NCBI GenBank assembly: GCA_033297075.1
Contig: MU858074.1
Location: 1-64,000 of the forward strand
Direction: 5' to 3'
DNA length: 64,000 bases
Source: Rhypophila decipiens
Taxonomy: Eukaryota > Ascomycota > Sordariomycetes > Sordariales > Naviculisporaceae
Shown: positions 1-12,821 of the stretch, one piece after another
How positions within the stretch are numbered: the stretch's first letter is position 1
Layout: the number at the start of each line of letters is the position of its first letter
Made by a program: the position numbers and the translations under genes
The notes under the pieces: generated by a model
Told to the model about the DNA's origin: nothing
Databases searched by the model: none
What the model saw: the letters and a program-made list of their open reading frames with translations, nothing else

Positions 1-885
1 TTGCAGAAGGTTCTGATAACTTCTGTAATTTGAGCTCTTTTTTAGGAACGGTTTGGCCGAGTGGTATGGTTCTTGGCGCTCGCCGTCACTGAAAATAATA
101 TTTTTTTAATAAAGAAAGTAATAAGTGTAGAAATTAATAAGGTTAATAAACTATAGTGTTATAGACTATAGTATTGAGTAATGATGTATGTTGTAAAGAG
201 GGTGGTTTTTTTTGGCGGGGTAGTGCCCTGTAGGCCCTGTAAGCCCACTAGTTTGAACGTAAATTTCTGACCCATCCCATTTCTACACCTATGTGAGCCC
301 CAATCGAAAAGGCCGCTAGGCGTACAAAGTGGGGTTACATGGAGCACAGACCGTTAACGCTTTCCACGTTGGCCAAGAATTGTCGCTTGGCAGAGAGGTT
401 CTCCGCCAAGTTCCAAGACAAGGGCTCCATTGTTGGCTTCTGCGCTAAAAGCAATTCCCGTCCACCCCCTTTATGGCACGTTCTGAACCTCCTTGAAATT
501 TGAGTACCCCTTTGACATTCTCATTCAGACCGCTTTTTTTTGCTTCTTTATTTGTTCACAGATACCAACGCCGTACAGTCGTGTTTACGAAGGAGAGCAA
601 AACTTCTGTTGCGACAATAATAGCATTCTCTCGTTCGCCAAAACCTTGTCTCGACCGGATCGAATCCTCCTCCATCCTGAACTACGCAGAACCGATCCGA
701 AGTACTCGATCTCTACCTGAGAGACAGTCGTTCGCTGGCTTGTTCCGATATCGAAATGCATTTGGCCTAATAGGAGAATCAGGGGCGTAGACACAACCGC
801 AAACCACAAACAGGGCAGGTGATACGGGGGTTGAGGAGTTGCGGCGACACGACACGTCCATCCTGCGAACCGCCGCCCGACCGCA
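1..885. other. Upstream region of the permease gene, no gene seen
   Basis: Positions 1-200 are AT-rich. Positions 54-64 match the RNA polymerase III A-box consensus, but there is no B box or cloverleaf. From about 480 to 885 the + strand becomes pyrimidine-rich, as in fungal leaders, so the permease promoter and 5' UTR probably lie there. Open frames in this stretch are short and show no recognisable family. Confidence 0.5.
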
Positions 886-2801
886 ATGCCGCCGCTGTAT
901 TCGTCGAATCTACAGCCAGATGGGCGCGATTCGCTAGAGCTCGCTTCTTTGGCAAGCTCGAGTCCAGGGCCCGCGACGACTGAGACCGATTCTCGAGCAA
1001 GCATATCCTCATCCCGCAAACTCTCTTTGGACCAAGACGATCCGCTAGACAGCGCCAACCCGGCCGTGAGCGGGCGGCCAAACTACCGAGATCGATCATT
1101 CTCAGTCGCATCGACCTTTGACTTTGCGCAGAACCTCTTTCCATTATCATCTACAACCGGCGCTGGATATGCCCCGCTGGGCGCACCAACGGCCTCCCAC
1201 CCTAACGGTGGATTAGGGGGCGGATCGTTGGAGAAGCACAAGACATTGACATATATGAACGGACTGTCGCTGATCGTGGGGTTGATCATTGGATCGGGAA
1301 TCTTCTCCTCGCCGAGCCAAGTCAACGTCAATGCAGGTTCGCCAGGCGCATCGCTTATTATATGGGTGGTGGCAGGGATTTTGGCCTGGACGGGCGCTGC
1401 TAGCTATGCGGAGCTGGGGGGTGCTATTCCCCTGAACGGTGGAGCTCAGGTTTATTTGTCCAAAATCTTTGGAGAACTCGCTGGGTTCCTGTTCACCTGG
1501 TCGGCGGTTCTGGTCCTGAAGCCTGGGAGTGCTGCTATTATTGCCATTATTATGGGCGAGTACCTTGTCAGAGCCTTCATCGGGGCAGAAGCTGAGACTA
1601 TCGACCCTTGGGTCAATAGAGGCGTTGCGCTGGTTGGCATAGTGCTGGTCACTTTGGTGAATTGCGTCTCTACAAGGTTAGGGACGAGGGTGAACGATGC
1701 CCTTATGTTTTTGAAGTTCATTGCATTGATCGGAGTTACTGTTATTGGAATTGTGGTCGCTGCCACAGGGTTTACCTTCTCGGGCGAGGCGAACTTGGAC
1801 TGGAAAAAGCACGAGTGGTTTGAAGGCACAAAACTGGATGCATCGGCTTGGGCGGTAGCGTTATATGCTGGCTTATGGGCGTTTGATGGCTGGGATAATG
1901 TGAGTTTTGCCCCTATTTCGATCGCATGCCTGCCTCTTTTTGATCACAGCTAACATTTCCTGCCAAGACCAATTATGTTGTGGGTGAGTTTCGAAATCCC
2001 AGCCGGGACCTTCCGCGGGTAATACATACCGCGATGCCACTTGTGATAGTGTGCTACATCCTCGCCAACATGGCGTACTTCTTTGTCCTGCCTTTGGCCA
2101 CGATCAACTCGACAAATACCGTGGCCGTCATGTTCGGCTCCAAGGTATTCGGGCCCATCGGAGCCGTTATTTTTGCGCTCATCGTCAGCGCATCTTGCTT
2201 CGGGGCCCTCAACAGCTCTACCTTCACCAGCAGTCGCCTTGTCTACGTAGCTGGAAAAGAGGGATATTTCCCCGCTATCTTCGGTCGTATCGGCACTGGC
2301 TCTGAACAACAAGCCTCGCTCTCGACCACGCGTACGCGCTCGTGGTTCACCAAGAAGCTTGCTTCGGCTTTTGGGGACGAAGACATGGGGCTGTTCTTCA
2401 CGCCCATTCCTGCCCTGGTGCTAAATGCAATCCTCACCGCCGGCTATGTGCTTGTCGGCGAGTTCGGCACGCTGTTGACCTTTTACGGTGTGGCGGGTTA
2501 CACGTTCTACTTTGTGACCGTCTTGGGGCTCATCGTGCTGCGAGTTAAGGAACCGACGCTCGAGAGGCCATACAAGACGTGGATCACGACGCCCATCATC
2601 TTTTGCTGTGTGAGTCTGTTTTTGCTGAGCAGGGCGGTTTTCGCTCAGCCGCTGCAGACTCTGATCGTCATTGGATTTGTCGTCGCCGGTGTGCCTGTGT
2701 ATTTCTTGAGGATACGAGGACGAGGCCAGGCTGTCAAGCGGGAGAGGGGAGATGGTGGAAGCAGACCTTGGTGGAAGTTCTGGGCGTCGAGGAGAGGGTG
2801 A
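886..2801 (+). CDS. APC-superfamily amino acid permease (LAT / methionine-permease type)
   Basis: Predicted 615-residue membrane transporter for amino acids, probably at the plasma membrane. Two exons, 886-1899 and 1968-2801. The 68-nt intron starts GTGAGT, has a CTAAC branch site and ends AAG; a CAG 18 nt earlier is also in frame but would break the conserved TNYVVGE segment. The first 120 residues are a hydrophilic, Ser-rich cytosolic tail. The first membrane helix carries the family signature GSGIF at residues 136-140, and about a dozen hydrophobic segments follow. The D-N-T-N-Y-V stretch after the splice and the RNPSRDLPR loop are typical of L-type/methionine permeases in the SLC7-like branch. 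Substrate cannot be read from sequence. Start codon: first ATG of the frame, after a pyrimidine-rich leader. Confidence 0.9.
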
Positions 2802-3930
2802 AGAATACCCATGATGATATCACGAACAACTGTTTGTCATCTTAATAATGGAAGCGTTGGATTTGGATAGAGGTGTTTTGGTTTCGAATTCGCATACGCA
2901 TACGCGGCATATTCGTGTTGTTTGGATCGAAATGAGTACCATGACTACTGATTACTATTCGTTCAGATCGCATTGTTATATGCGCTGCGCCGGTCGTCTA
3001 TATTTTCTTGTTATTTGTTGTAATAATTTGGTTACATGTCGACTGGGCAAGGCGTTGGTTGATGGCTTGCATGTACATGTACCACTCCCTTGTGGCAAGC
3101 TCCTCGAATACTCAGGAAAAGTGACGAGTTTCATTTTCATGGTAAGGGCTCCAAATTGTATTCATAATAGCTTTTATAACCTTCTTCTCCATACCAAGTG
3201 CAGAATTGGAACAGTCTCAGTAAGCCTCTCAATATTCCGTAATCCGTAGTACCCGATCAGGTGGTCATCGATATGCCGCCGCTTGCCAACGGCCCTCGGG
3301 AAAAGGACAGAAACCGCACCCGCCGCCGGGCTTCACCCAATTAAGCACGGAGCAGGTGCGGCACCCCAAAAACCTTGCAGAAGGACAGCCTGGAGCTTTT
3401 TCGCTTTCAGTTTCGTCACTGTCCTCGCTGAAAGAGCCTGCCTGCAGCCTGCATAGCGGGTATTGGGGTATCCTGGCTGCATCGTCAATCGTCACATCAT
3501 CCAGTCTTGCCAGCTTGCAACAACTTTTCTTTGCCTTTGTGTCTATTTGGGGATTGTGAAATACATTCCGTTATTCACAATTCTACCTACAATCCGAATG
3601 ACGACCATTTACTGAAGAGGCGGCTTATCTCATTTCTTGCCTCTAGCCATTTCCTGGATTTATTTTTATTGTACGTGCTGTCACCCCCTGATCCGATAAG
3701 TTTTTTTTTCGTTCGGAAATTTGGGACAGGGGTTCTAGCACTAAGGGGAGACTGCTGCCGCGACGCGCGATCTTGCCCCTTTTGCTTCAATCTCGAGTCC
3801 TCGCCCGTCTTCGGCGCAAACACTAACCTTTTTCTTTCCAGTCTTTGGCTTTGCATTATCGGGTTTCCTTTGGGCGCAAGCGAGCTGCTTTTTCTGAATC
3901 GCAGCTCGCGATTTCAATTCACTCACAACC
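2802..3930. other. Intergenic region between permease and sec16
   Basis: Contains the permease 3' region and the sec16 promoter and leader. The part from about 3500 is pyrimidine-rich on the + strand. A 10-bp palindrome, GTACATGTAC, lies near 3073. No gene with family features was seen. Confidence 0.5.
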
Positions 3931-6900
3931 ATGGATTATTCAGCGCATTGGAATCCGGCCTTCAGGCCAGATACGCTGTCAGCCCTTACCAGTAGACCGT
4001 CGACAGAAGCCGAGCCAATTCTCGACAGTCAACCCTCTAAGCCTGCTCCCCAAGCAGAGCCGACTATCGACACCATTACGGCTGATGAAAGCATTGATAA
4101 AGGTCAGGAAGAGGTCGTTTCCCTTGCCCAAACGACTGGTCAAGATTCGGGGGACCATGCGACGGACCATGATGTGGATGCACAGGTGCCAGCCGAGGTT
4201 GTCCAACCCGACGAAGCTGACGACACGCGGCAAAACGAAACGCCAGAGCCTGATAATGAGATCTCGCAGCATACGAGCAGAATGTCGTTTGCTCGGACGG
4301 TATCTCACGATATGAACTGGAACGACGACGACGAGCCCGAATGGAATCTTACTCGGACCGGAACTGATCCGTTCAAGTCGATGCCTCCGAACGACCGGAC
4401 CAACTCCTTCCCACCTGTGCCCCCACTCCATACAGAACAACAACAAGTCGAACCAGACGTGTCAATCCCAGAAGAACTTGTCGAGGAGCAGACAAGCCTG
4501 GAAACGTTTGACCCGAATCTCGGACCGGTTGGCCACGATTTGCCGAAAGATCTCGAGGAGGACCAAGATGGAAACGAAAATGACAATCAAATTGTCATGG
4601 GAGGCGAGGAAACAGAAGACGCGGATGCTGGCTTTCTCGAGGACGCACCCTTGATCTCTCCTGGTAAAGACACTGTGACGGAAGACGACACTGGCAAACA
4701 ACAAACAGATCTGTTTGGGGATGAAGATGCAGCAGAAGATGACGATTTCTTTGCGCAAATTGAGGAAAAGGGGGACGATCAAGAACAAACAGCACCTGAA
4801 CAGGCGGCGGCGGTAACAAATGAGGATGCACAGGAGGAGCCAGCGCAGTTTGCATCAGGAGTACCTCAGACAGAGGAGGTTTCTACGCCCAAAGCGGCAT
4901 CTGAAGCTGATCATGACGCTGCCCCAAAGGAGATCTCGGAAGAGCCTTCTGCAGAACAGACAGCTGAAAGTGGAGGGGCCTTTTGGGACGACCTTGAGGG
5001 CGAGGACGAATTTCTTCCGGATGAACCCGCTGAAGCCGTCCCAGAGGAGCCCACAGAAGCCGAGGTGGTTGACCCCACGGGCTTTCAACTGAGCGACGAT
5101 GAGGGCTTTCTTCCAAGTGACGACGAAGGCTTCCTTGAAGACTCAGACGACCAGCAACCGGCTGCTGAAGAAGCGCCCATCACCCCAACAGCGCCCCCAG
5201 CAACCACCAGCAGATACCTCCCTGCCAGTCAGGCTCCACGTCAACCCTTGCAATCAACACAATCGTCTTATTTCCCCCCAGTCGTGACGCCAGCGCAGAC
5301 ACCAAACATCTATGCCCCTTCGGGAGCCACTCCCGGCTTTCCTCTGCCAGCGGCAACGCCCTTTGCCGCTCCGCCTAGTGCTCCCCCAGCCTCGACGGCT
5401 TACGGATATGGTGCACCCCCGCTTCCTAAACCACCAGTGACCAAAGCCCAGAGCTTTGCAGACAAGTCCAAGGGCGGCTACCAATCCCCATATGATCTTC
5501 CGATGGAAGTGGTAAAGCCAAAGAAGCGTGCGAGCCTGGCAAATCTACAGAAGACAACCCCCGGTCCTAACGGTTCGGTGCCGGTGCAAGTCGCGCCTCC
5601 TCCGGGGAGTGCAAGTTTACAAAGTCCTCTAGTTCCGCCGCCTGCTGCCTCTCCCAGAGTTCCGCCTCAAGGCAATTTCAGCCAGCCACCTCCAGCTCAA
5701 AAGCCAGGACCGACGCAGACGAAATCCCAGTTCTTCGAAGACCTGCCTATTGTCGCTAAACCTCGCCCGTCGTCTCGGCACAGTAACAAGAGCACACCCT
5801 CTCCGCAGCATAGTCCCTATGGGCCTCCGCCTCCATCGGGACTACCGCCGGTTGCTCACCAGCCTTCGGTGCCGCAAGTACCTCAGGTCCCGAACCAGGC
5901 GCCGGGAGGCATTCCGAACCTAGTGGCACCCCCTCCTGTCAATCCTTATGCGTCGCTTCCTTCCAACCCCTCGAACCTCAACCCTGGTCTTCCTGCGGCG
6001 ACTTCGACCAGGTACTCTCCCGCGCCTCCCAACGGAGCTCATATCAACGGGTCAATCCCTCCTCCTACGCAGTCCAGATACTCCCCAGCGCCACCGGTTG
6101 TCCGTTCGGCGAGTGCCGGGTATGCGCCATCGGCTGCTGCCCCTGCTCCTCCCATTCTTCCCCATCAACCTCGGACGTCAAGTCCACTTGCGCATTTCGA
6201 GATATCCCATGAGAAGTCGCGCGCCAGTGTGGTAAGCCACTCCGACGCTGGCCAGCCAGAGCGACGGAGTAGCAGTTCCATGTATGACCCGCGCCTCCAA
6301 AGGGTCCCGTCATTGCCACCTACACGGGAAGTTGAGGAGGATGAGAGCCAAGATCATGTTCAGACAACGCCGAAATATGCGCCCTCACTTTCACCACCTA
6401 CCTCCAGACATGGCCCCCTGGCCCATCGCCCTAGAAATACACCTCCGCCACCCTCCAACCTGGCGCCATCCCCACTATCGCCTCCCAAGCGGGCTACTTC
6501 TGGTCATATCCCCCCCATGGCACCCAATGACTTTGTTCCGCCTCCTCGATCCCAGACCCAGTCTCCTGGTGCTCTCTACGGGAACAGGAACGGAAAGCCT
6601 GCCGAGCCGGTCCCACGGCCATCTTCGGTTCACGATCCAGCGCCTCCGCGGTCGGCGCTGTATTCGGCTGCTCCGCCGCCCGTCGCTAACTCTGTTTCTA
6701 CTTCCCCTGTCATGTCGCGCTCCCGAGGGTTTTCGCAAAACCTCAACTTGATTGCACCGACCGATGGTCGTGAGAACGATGCATTGCAAAGATGGCGCGG
6801 GTCTCCCCTCATCTCATGGGGCGTCGGCGGGACGATAGTCACCATGTTTCCAAAAGATGTGCCCCGATATGGCGTGCATCAGACTACCCCGATGATCCTG

Positions 6901-9887
6901 CGCAGCCCAGGTGAAGTCAAGGTGAAGAGCGCAAAGGATATCCAACCCTTGGAGGACCGACTTGCCAAGTTCCCAGGACCGCTCAAAGGAAAGTCCAAGA
7001 AGAAGGAGGTCATTTCCTGGCTGAGCAGCGGCATTGAGGTCCTCGAGCAAGGCCTACCTACGGGCATCCATGCCCTACAACAGGCAACTCACGATGACAA
7101 GCGAGCCGTGGAGCGTGCCCTCCTTTGGAAGATTCTGAGGGTAATGGTTGAGCATGACGGGGCGTTAGAAGGCAGCCCGGCAGTTGAAAAGGCTGTTAGG
7201 GACGTCCTTTTTCCAGACGCCGACAAATCTGCCGCGGCTCCTCTCTATCTCAACGCCGGAAACACGGCTGGACTGAACGGGCTGGGAACCGCCGCGACAC
7301 ATTCTGATGCCGTGGATTCTTCGGTTGTTGAACAGATTCGTTTGCATCTCCAAAACGGCGATGCCGAGAAGGCGGTGTGGACGGCGGTCGATAAACGATT
7401 GTGGGGCCATGCACTCCTTTTGGCGAATGCTCTTGCGCCAGCTCTGTATAAGCAGGTTTCGCAGGAATTCGTCAAGAAAGAGATCAACGTCCCTGGTCAG
7501 AATAACGAGTCTCTCGCTGCACTTTATGCGGTACTCTCTGGCAACCACGAGGAAAGCATCGATGAGCTGGTGCCGATTTCTGCGCGCAGCGGTCACCAGC
7601 TCGTGTCGGCAAACTCGGCACATGGTGCCACCAAAGACGCCCTGGAAGGTCTGGACAAATGGCGCGAGACCCTAGGACTGATTCTTAGCAACAGAAGCGC
7701 CGAGGACTCCCGTGCCATCAACTCGCTCGGAAACCTCCTCTCTGGATATGGGAGAGCAGAGGCAGCACACATCTGCTTCCTCTTCGCGAGGACCCAAACC
7801 ATCTTTGGCGGGCTTGACGACCCAGCATCCAACTTTGTGCTTCTTGGATCTGACCACAAGCGTCAAGCAGAGCAGTTTGCCAAGGAAATCGAGCCTCTGC
7901 TGTTGAGTGAGGTGTACGAATATGCCCAGACTCTCGCCACAGGCCCCAGCGCGCCTGTATCAAATCCTCACTTGGCCGCGTACAAGCTGCAGCACGCACT
8001 GGCATTGGCCGAGTATGGCTTCCGGGATAAGGCACTGGAATACTGCGAGGCCATTGCCGCTGCCATCACGGCGCAAACCAAGCGTTCGCCTTACCACCAT
8101 CCGATTCTCGAGGCAGCTGTTGAGGACCTGATGAAGAGGCTCAAGCTAGCGCCCAAGGAAGGTTCCAATTCATGGATCCCCAAGCCGAGCATGGGCAAGG
8201 TATCGGACAGCATGTGGAACAGATTTAACAAGTTTGTCGCCGGAGACGATAACGATGCCTCTGGACAGGGATCACCGCACGAGGAGGCTGGACCATTCGC
8301 TCGGATTGCCGGAGGCACGCCGACTATCAGCCGGCCGCCCTCTGCGAACAATCTGGAGACGTTTGGTGCTGCTGCAATCCCCAACTACGGTGTGCCGACT
8401 CCCTCTGCTAGCGCGCCCGTTCTACCTGCTTTGTCTTCTTCGGCCCCATCAACCAAGGCCGCCTCTCGTTATGCACCATCGGCCGGTGGCAACCCTTACG
8501 ACCCGAGCAGTACATATGCGCCACGTTCATCCATGGATCGCTCCTCTGGTGAATATCAGAGAAGCTCAGTTGATCTCCCTCGCAGGTCGTCTGAATATCA
8601 ACCAGGGCATGCTGCTGCTTCTTACAGCCCGAACACGAACATCGCGTCGCCTCCGATCAGCTATACCCCTCAGTACGGCCAAAATGCTGCCCCGGCGCAA
8701 CAGTCGCCGTATGCTCCGGTCTCTTCGCCGCCGCAGACATCTACTCCCAGCTTTGGGTACGAGCCACTTGGTCTGTCGAACGGCCCTATGAATGGGAACG
8801 CAACTGGTCCAGTGGCTTCGGCGCCGGAGCCTAGTCAACCATTCTCGACCGGTGGTTATCAACCCTACGGGTATGAGCCGCCCTCGCAGAACTCTTACGA
8901 GCCTCCTTCACAGCCCTCAAATGAGGACAATAAGGCTGAAACCGAAGCCCCGGCCACGAATACCTTTGAACCTCCGTCTTATCAACCGTATGGATTCGAA
9001 CCGCCGTCCTATGAACCAGATTCACAGCCTGCCGACGATTCCGACGAAGAGTCGAAGCCGAAGAAGAAGAGGGGCCCAATGTACGATGACGACGAGGACG
9101 ATTTCGGTGCTCCCAAGAAACCTGCCGAGAAGACCAAGGAGGAGAAGGATAGAGAGAATGCCGAGATGTTCCGCAAGGCTGCAGAGGAAGATGGTATGTA
9201 TCATAATTCCAAAATTCGCTCTGAAATACTCGTGACTAACTTTTTCTTCTAGCCAAACGCGCCGAAGCGGCCAAGCAAACCAAGAAAGGATGGCTTGGTG
9301 GTTGGTTCGGAGGCGGCGCAAAGAAGGACTCTGGCAGCCAAGATAACGCATCGTCTTCGGACCCCAAGAAGCCCGTCCGGGCCAAGCTGGGCGAGGCCAA
9401 CTCGTTCTACTACGACCCTGAGTTGAAGCGGTGGATCAACAAGAACGCCAGTCCCGAGGATAATGCGCCCAAGAAGTCGGCCCCGCCACCGCCTCGATCT
9501 GCACCGGTCACGCCGAGGACTGCCAGCTCGAGTCCCGCTCCCCCGGGTGGTCCGCCCATGGCTATTCCTGGAGGGTTAGATGCCGGTGGACGGGAGAGTG
9601 CACCGCCTCCTCCTGCAATGGGACGACCTGCACCTCGATCGGCCTCTGTCGGTCCGGCGTTGGCTTCACAGGAGAATGGATCCTTGGCGGCACCTGGTGG
9701 TCCTCCCATGATGCGCTCTGTGTCGCAGGCTAGCGCCGCGAGTGCCGGTGGACCGCCGAGCAGACCGTCTACTGCGCTGAGCAACTCGAGCAGTATCGAC
9801 GATTTGCTCGCTGCTGCTGGGCCGAGGAAGGCTGGTGCGAAGAAGGCCAAGAAGGGTGCTAGGTATCTTGATGTTATGAGTCAGTGA
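3931..9887 (+). CDS. sec16: COPII coat assembly protein Sec16
   Basis: Peripheral ER-membrane scaffold that marks ER exit sites and organises assembly of the COPII coat (Sec23/24, Sec13/31). Two exons, 3931-9193 and 9253-9887, joined through a 59-nt GTATGT...TAG intron; the product is about 1965 residues. Residues 1-420 are acidic and low-complexity, followed by a very proline/serine-rich stretch to about residue 940. The central conserved domain starts near residue 945 ([11 protein letters not shown]) and runs to about 1430; in the family it binds Sec13. After another Pro/Ser/Tyr-rich linker, exon 2 encodes the C-terminal conserved region, with a [12 protein letters not shown] motif near residue 1765 and the [13 protein letters not shown] motif near 1800. 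This order matches fungal Sec16. The frame is intact. Confidence 0.96.
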
Positions 9888-10917
9888 GCAACGCAACTGG
9901 ACGATGGCATGAATACACACGCTGGTCATGAAACATTATGGCTTGATGGGATCGTGAACTCATGAACACCATGGCGGGCCAGCCGGTGATTTTGCTTGTT
10001 GGAAACAATGGGAACAAATGAAGAATGGGAATTGCACTCACTTTCGGGTGTAATGAGCATGCGCATGTATACCTGTACTAGCTGGCTGCTAGCAGCTTGC
10101 TTGTTTCAATATTTCTGGGTTGGGTTGGTTGTTTCCTTCTATTGGTTTACTTTTTTTTTCTTTTTCTTTCTCCCCTGTACGTATAGACAACGAACCGTTT
10201 CCCTCCCCCTTCCCCAACCTTATGGTTCTGTTTCTATTATACATTGTCTCTATTACCATCCTAAGATTTTATAATACATTTTTCAAGGTTCTCCTACTAC
10301 CTACTAAAGTCTCGGGCTTTTTGATCTGAAGTTGGTTGGTTCATTTCAAAGTTTTGGTAACCCGTGTTCTAAACAAGGTAACAATACTCCGTACATGTTA
10401 AATTTTATTCCACCAGCTTCTATGATCCGAATTCTCTGATTCATCTCTCAAGTTTGGTAACAATGTCTTTGTTTATTTTCATCCTAACCCACAACTGACG
10501 CCTTGCATCCCGGATCCAGGCCCCCGGGTCTTTTGTATTAGGTATTTCATCCCAAGCCTCGGGATCATGTATGTCATTTTGTCTATCAAAACCCTTCATC
10601 TCGGCATGTTATCAACTCAGGAAAGAAATTAGAATGAAAAGTAAACAGATCGACATCCACACAGCATCCCGCAGTTCAACAAGGGTATGACGTAGCCACC
10701 ACCGATGCATGAGAAAGAAAAACCCCGGATTCAGATGTAACTGGGAACATGGCCCGATATCCTTGCACCAAATTCCAATGCAAAGAAAAGTAACCGGTAA
10801 CAAAAATCCTTTTCATATAAACGCCCCATCCGCCCGTCCGCGGCCCAAGATCCGATCCCTATGCCCCGAACACCTTACCGGTACACCATGCTTAAAACCC
10901 AGCCTTAAAAAAAACAC
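9888..10917. other. Convergent intergenic region sec16 / hus1
   Basis: Holds the 3' ends of two convergent genes. A T/C-rich tract lies at about 10150-10230. No coding or RNA gene was recognised. Confidence 0.5.
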
Positions 10918-12205
10918 CTAAGAACTGAACGAAGAGACGTAATACTATTAAAAGAAACAAGTTAGTTAGAATCAGGACTTTTTCCGACCCTTGCAAGACA
11001 TCCATCCTTGAGCGGGTAAGGTAAGGAAAAAAAAGGAACTCACAGTAACAACATCCTCCCCAACCTCCTCATAATGCGGGACATAGACATACAAAATAAG
11101 CGCATGCTCGTCCGCAAAACAAGCAATCACCCGTCCATCCAATCTCCCCACACTAAGCACTTTGCTCCAATCCTTCCCATCAACCCGCACAGTAGCCCAT
11201 TTCTCCGGCCCCGCCTCTTTAAATTTGACAGACGGATGTTCCTCCATCGGCATGTTGATATGTGACGGGTCCAAAGCCGGATTATCAAGTCCGGTCCAGA
11301 CGCTGGTTATATCCAGCGTCTCGGCTTTGAGTCGTAGTCGCAAAGAGCCGTGCATGTTGGCTGATAGTTCTAGCTTGGGATTACTAGTTTTGCTTCCGCC
11401 GCCGCCCGAGGAAGTGGTCATAGCCAGCTTGGTAAACCGATCGCTTATAGCTTTGAGCTGTAACAAAGGGGGCAGCTGGATGTGAACATCTGGTTCCCTC
11501 ACTTTGGGCTGCATGATGGTCTCCACCGTCTCGGGATGGAGCACCCGCACGGGAATATCCTGGGTTATGACCTTCTCCAGCTCGCGCTTCATTGTCAGTT
11601 CGAGGGATTCTTGCTGGAAATTGTCGGCGAACGGGTCGGTGCTGTTGAACCCTGCTGTCCCGCGGGGAAGGTTATCTCGATCTGACGGGGCGGCGGCGGC
11701 AGCACCGCCGCCCCCGCCACCGTCTTTGGTCATGGTGTGGATTGTCATTGATAACATTGGGAGACCGTCGCGTTTGGTCAGGCGGAGGTTGGCATAGCTG
11801 CTGTTTGCTGCGCTTTTCAGCGCTCGTTGGAGGGGGACGAGGGCGAGCTCGAGGTTGATTGTGTTGTTTGCTTCTGCTGATTGGATGTGGTAGTTGTCGA
11901 ATATTAGGTCGAGGGAGAGGGATCTGTTTTTGGCGGGTCAGTTGGAGGGATTGGGAAGGCTTTGTTTGGGAGGGAGAGATCAAAAGACATACGCCCAGAC
12001 TTGGGAGCCCGTCATCTCGGGGATGACGGTGAATCGGACGGTGTCATTGTCGAGACGGACCCATGCTATCTTCTCGAGAGAGCTGAGGGCCGCTACCAAC
12101 TCTTGTGTGAGGTTGAGGTTAGCTGGGATCCAATTAGGGTAGGTAGAGGTGTAGGACCTCACTGGAGAAGGTCCGGATGTTTTTGAGGTCCGTTCTGAAT
12201 CGCAT
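10918..12205 (-). CDS. hus1: DNA-damage checkpoint clamp subunit Hus1
   Basis: Subunit of the nuclear 9-1-1 (Rad9-Hus1-Rad1) PCNA-like clamp that activates the checkpoint kinase pathway at damaged DNA. Four exons on the minus strand: 12163-12205, 11993-12122, 11044-11923 and 10918-10944, giving 359 residues. The start MRFRTDLKNI matches the family's conserved N-terminus. The first exon is 43 nt; the last is only 27 nt and ends YYVSSFSS. Introns are 40, 69 and 99 nt, with GTGAGG, GTATGT and GTGAGT donors. A Gly/Ala-rich insertion follows the segment SMTIHTMTKD, probably in a surface loop. Family recognition rests on the WVRLDNDTVRFTVIPE segment, the DLIFDNYHIQSAEANN segment and the C-terminal ILYVYVPHYEE strand. 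An MBF-type element lies 146 nt upstream of the ATG. Confidence 0.93.
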
Positions 12206-12821
12206 TGTGAGGATGTTACCGAGTTTGCATGTTCGTCTGCCAGGGTATTGAAAAAGTGGCCACCGGTGTTATATCATCTGGCCGGCCAGGTCAAATGGGC
12301 AAACCTCCGGAATACGGAGCTTCAGTGATGCGACCGAGCCGGCTCGGCCGACGCGTCGCGAAATAAATGAAGCTTGGTGAAATCTTTAGCGTAAAACGGC
12401 AGTGCGGGGAACCCCTGAGCTTTTGGGTGTCTTGGCTCGGAACCCCCACACTTTGGGCGATCACTCCACTAAGGTAACGGTGATAACGGCGGGATGGAAC
12501 TTATCAGCCTTGGGCTGGTCAACTCGCCAGGGAAAATGCTCCGAAGCTCTCGACAAAATTGCTTTGTTAAAAGAGTATTTAGCAGCAAAGAACTCTAGTA
12601 GCTAGGTAGAGAGTACAAAAGACGTGAGATGATAACAAGAGGCAACAACATATAAAAGAAGCGAACACATCGCATCCAAGTCATGACCAAAATCCACAAC
12701 GCCGACAAAAAGGTATGCCCCTCCGCTTCCGTGCAGTCCTTATCGTGGATGGCGGATGCAAGGTCGTAACCCCACCACCACTCGCCGAACTTGTTTTCAA
12801 AACAACAACAAAATCTGTTCT
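12206..12821. other. Promoter region of hus1
   Basis: Lies between hus1 and the end of the RING gene, both on the minus strand. The proximal part is GC-rich and carries the MCB/SCB-like site at 12351-12363. No gene was seen. Confidence 0.55.
12351..12363 (-). promoter_or_regulatory. MBF/SBF-type cell-cycle element upstream of hus1
   Basis: The bases read ACGCGTCGCGAAA. ACGCGT (12351-12356) is a perfect MluI cell-cycle box and CGCGAAA (12357-12363) a perfect Swi4-type box, back to back. In fungi these are bound by Mbp1/Swi4/Swi6-type factors and drive G1/S genes, including checkpoint and replication genes. The location 146 nt before the hus1 ATG fits that role. Function is inferred. Confidence 0.6.

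Noticed and set aside
1950..1967. Earlier 3' splice site (CAG) in the permease intron
   Set aside because: It keeps frame but inserts six residues into the conserved WDNTNYV motif; the AAG at 1967 restores the family sequence.
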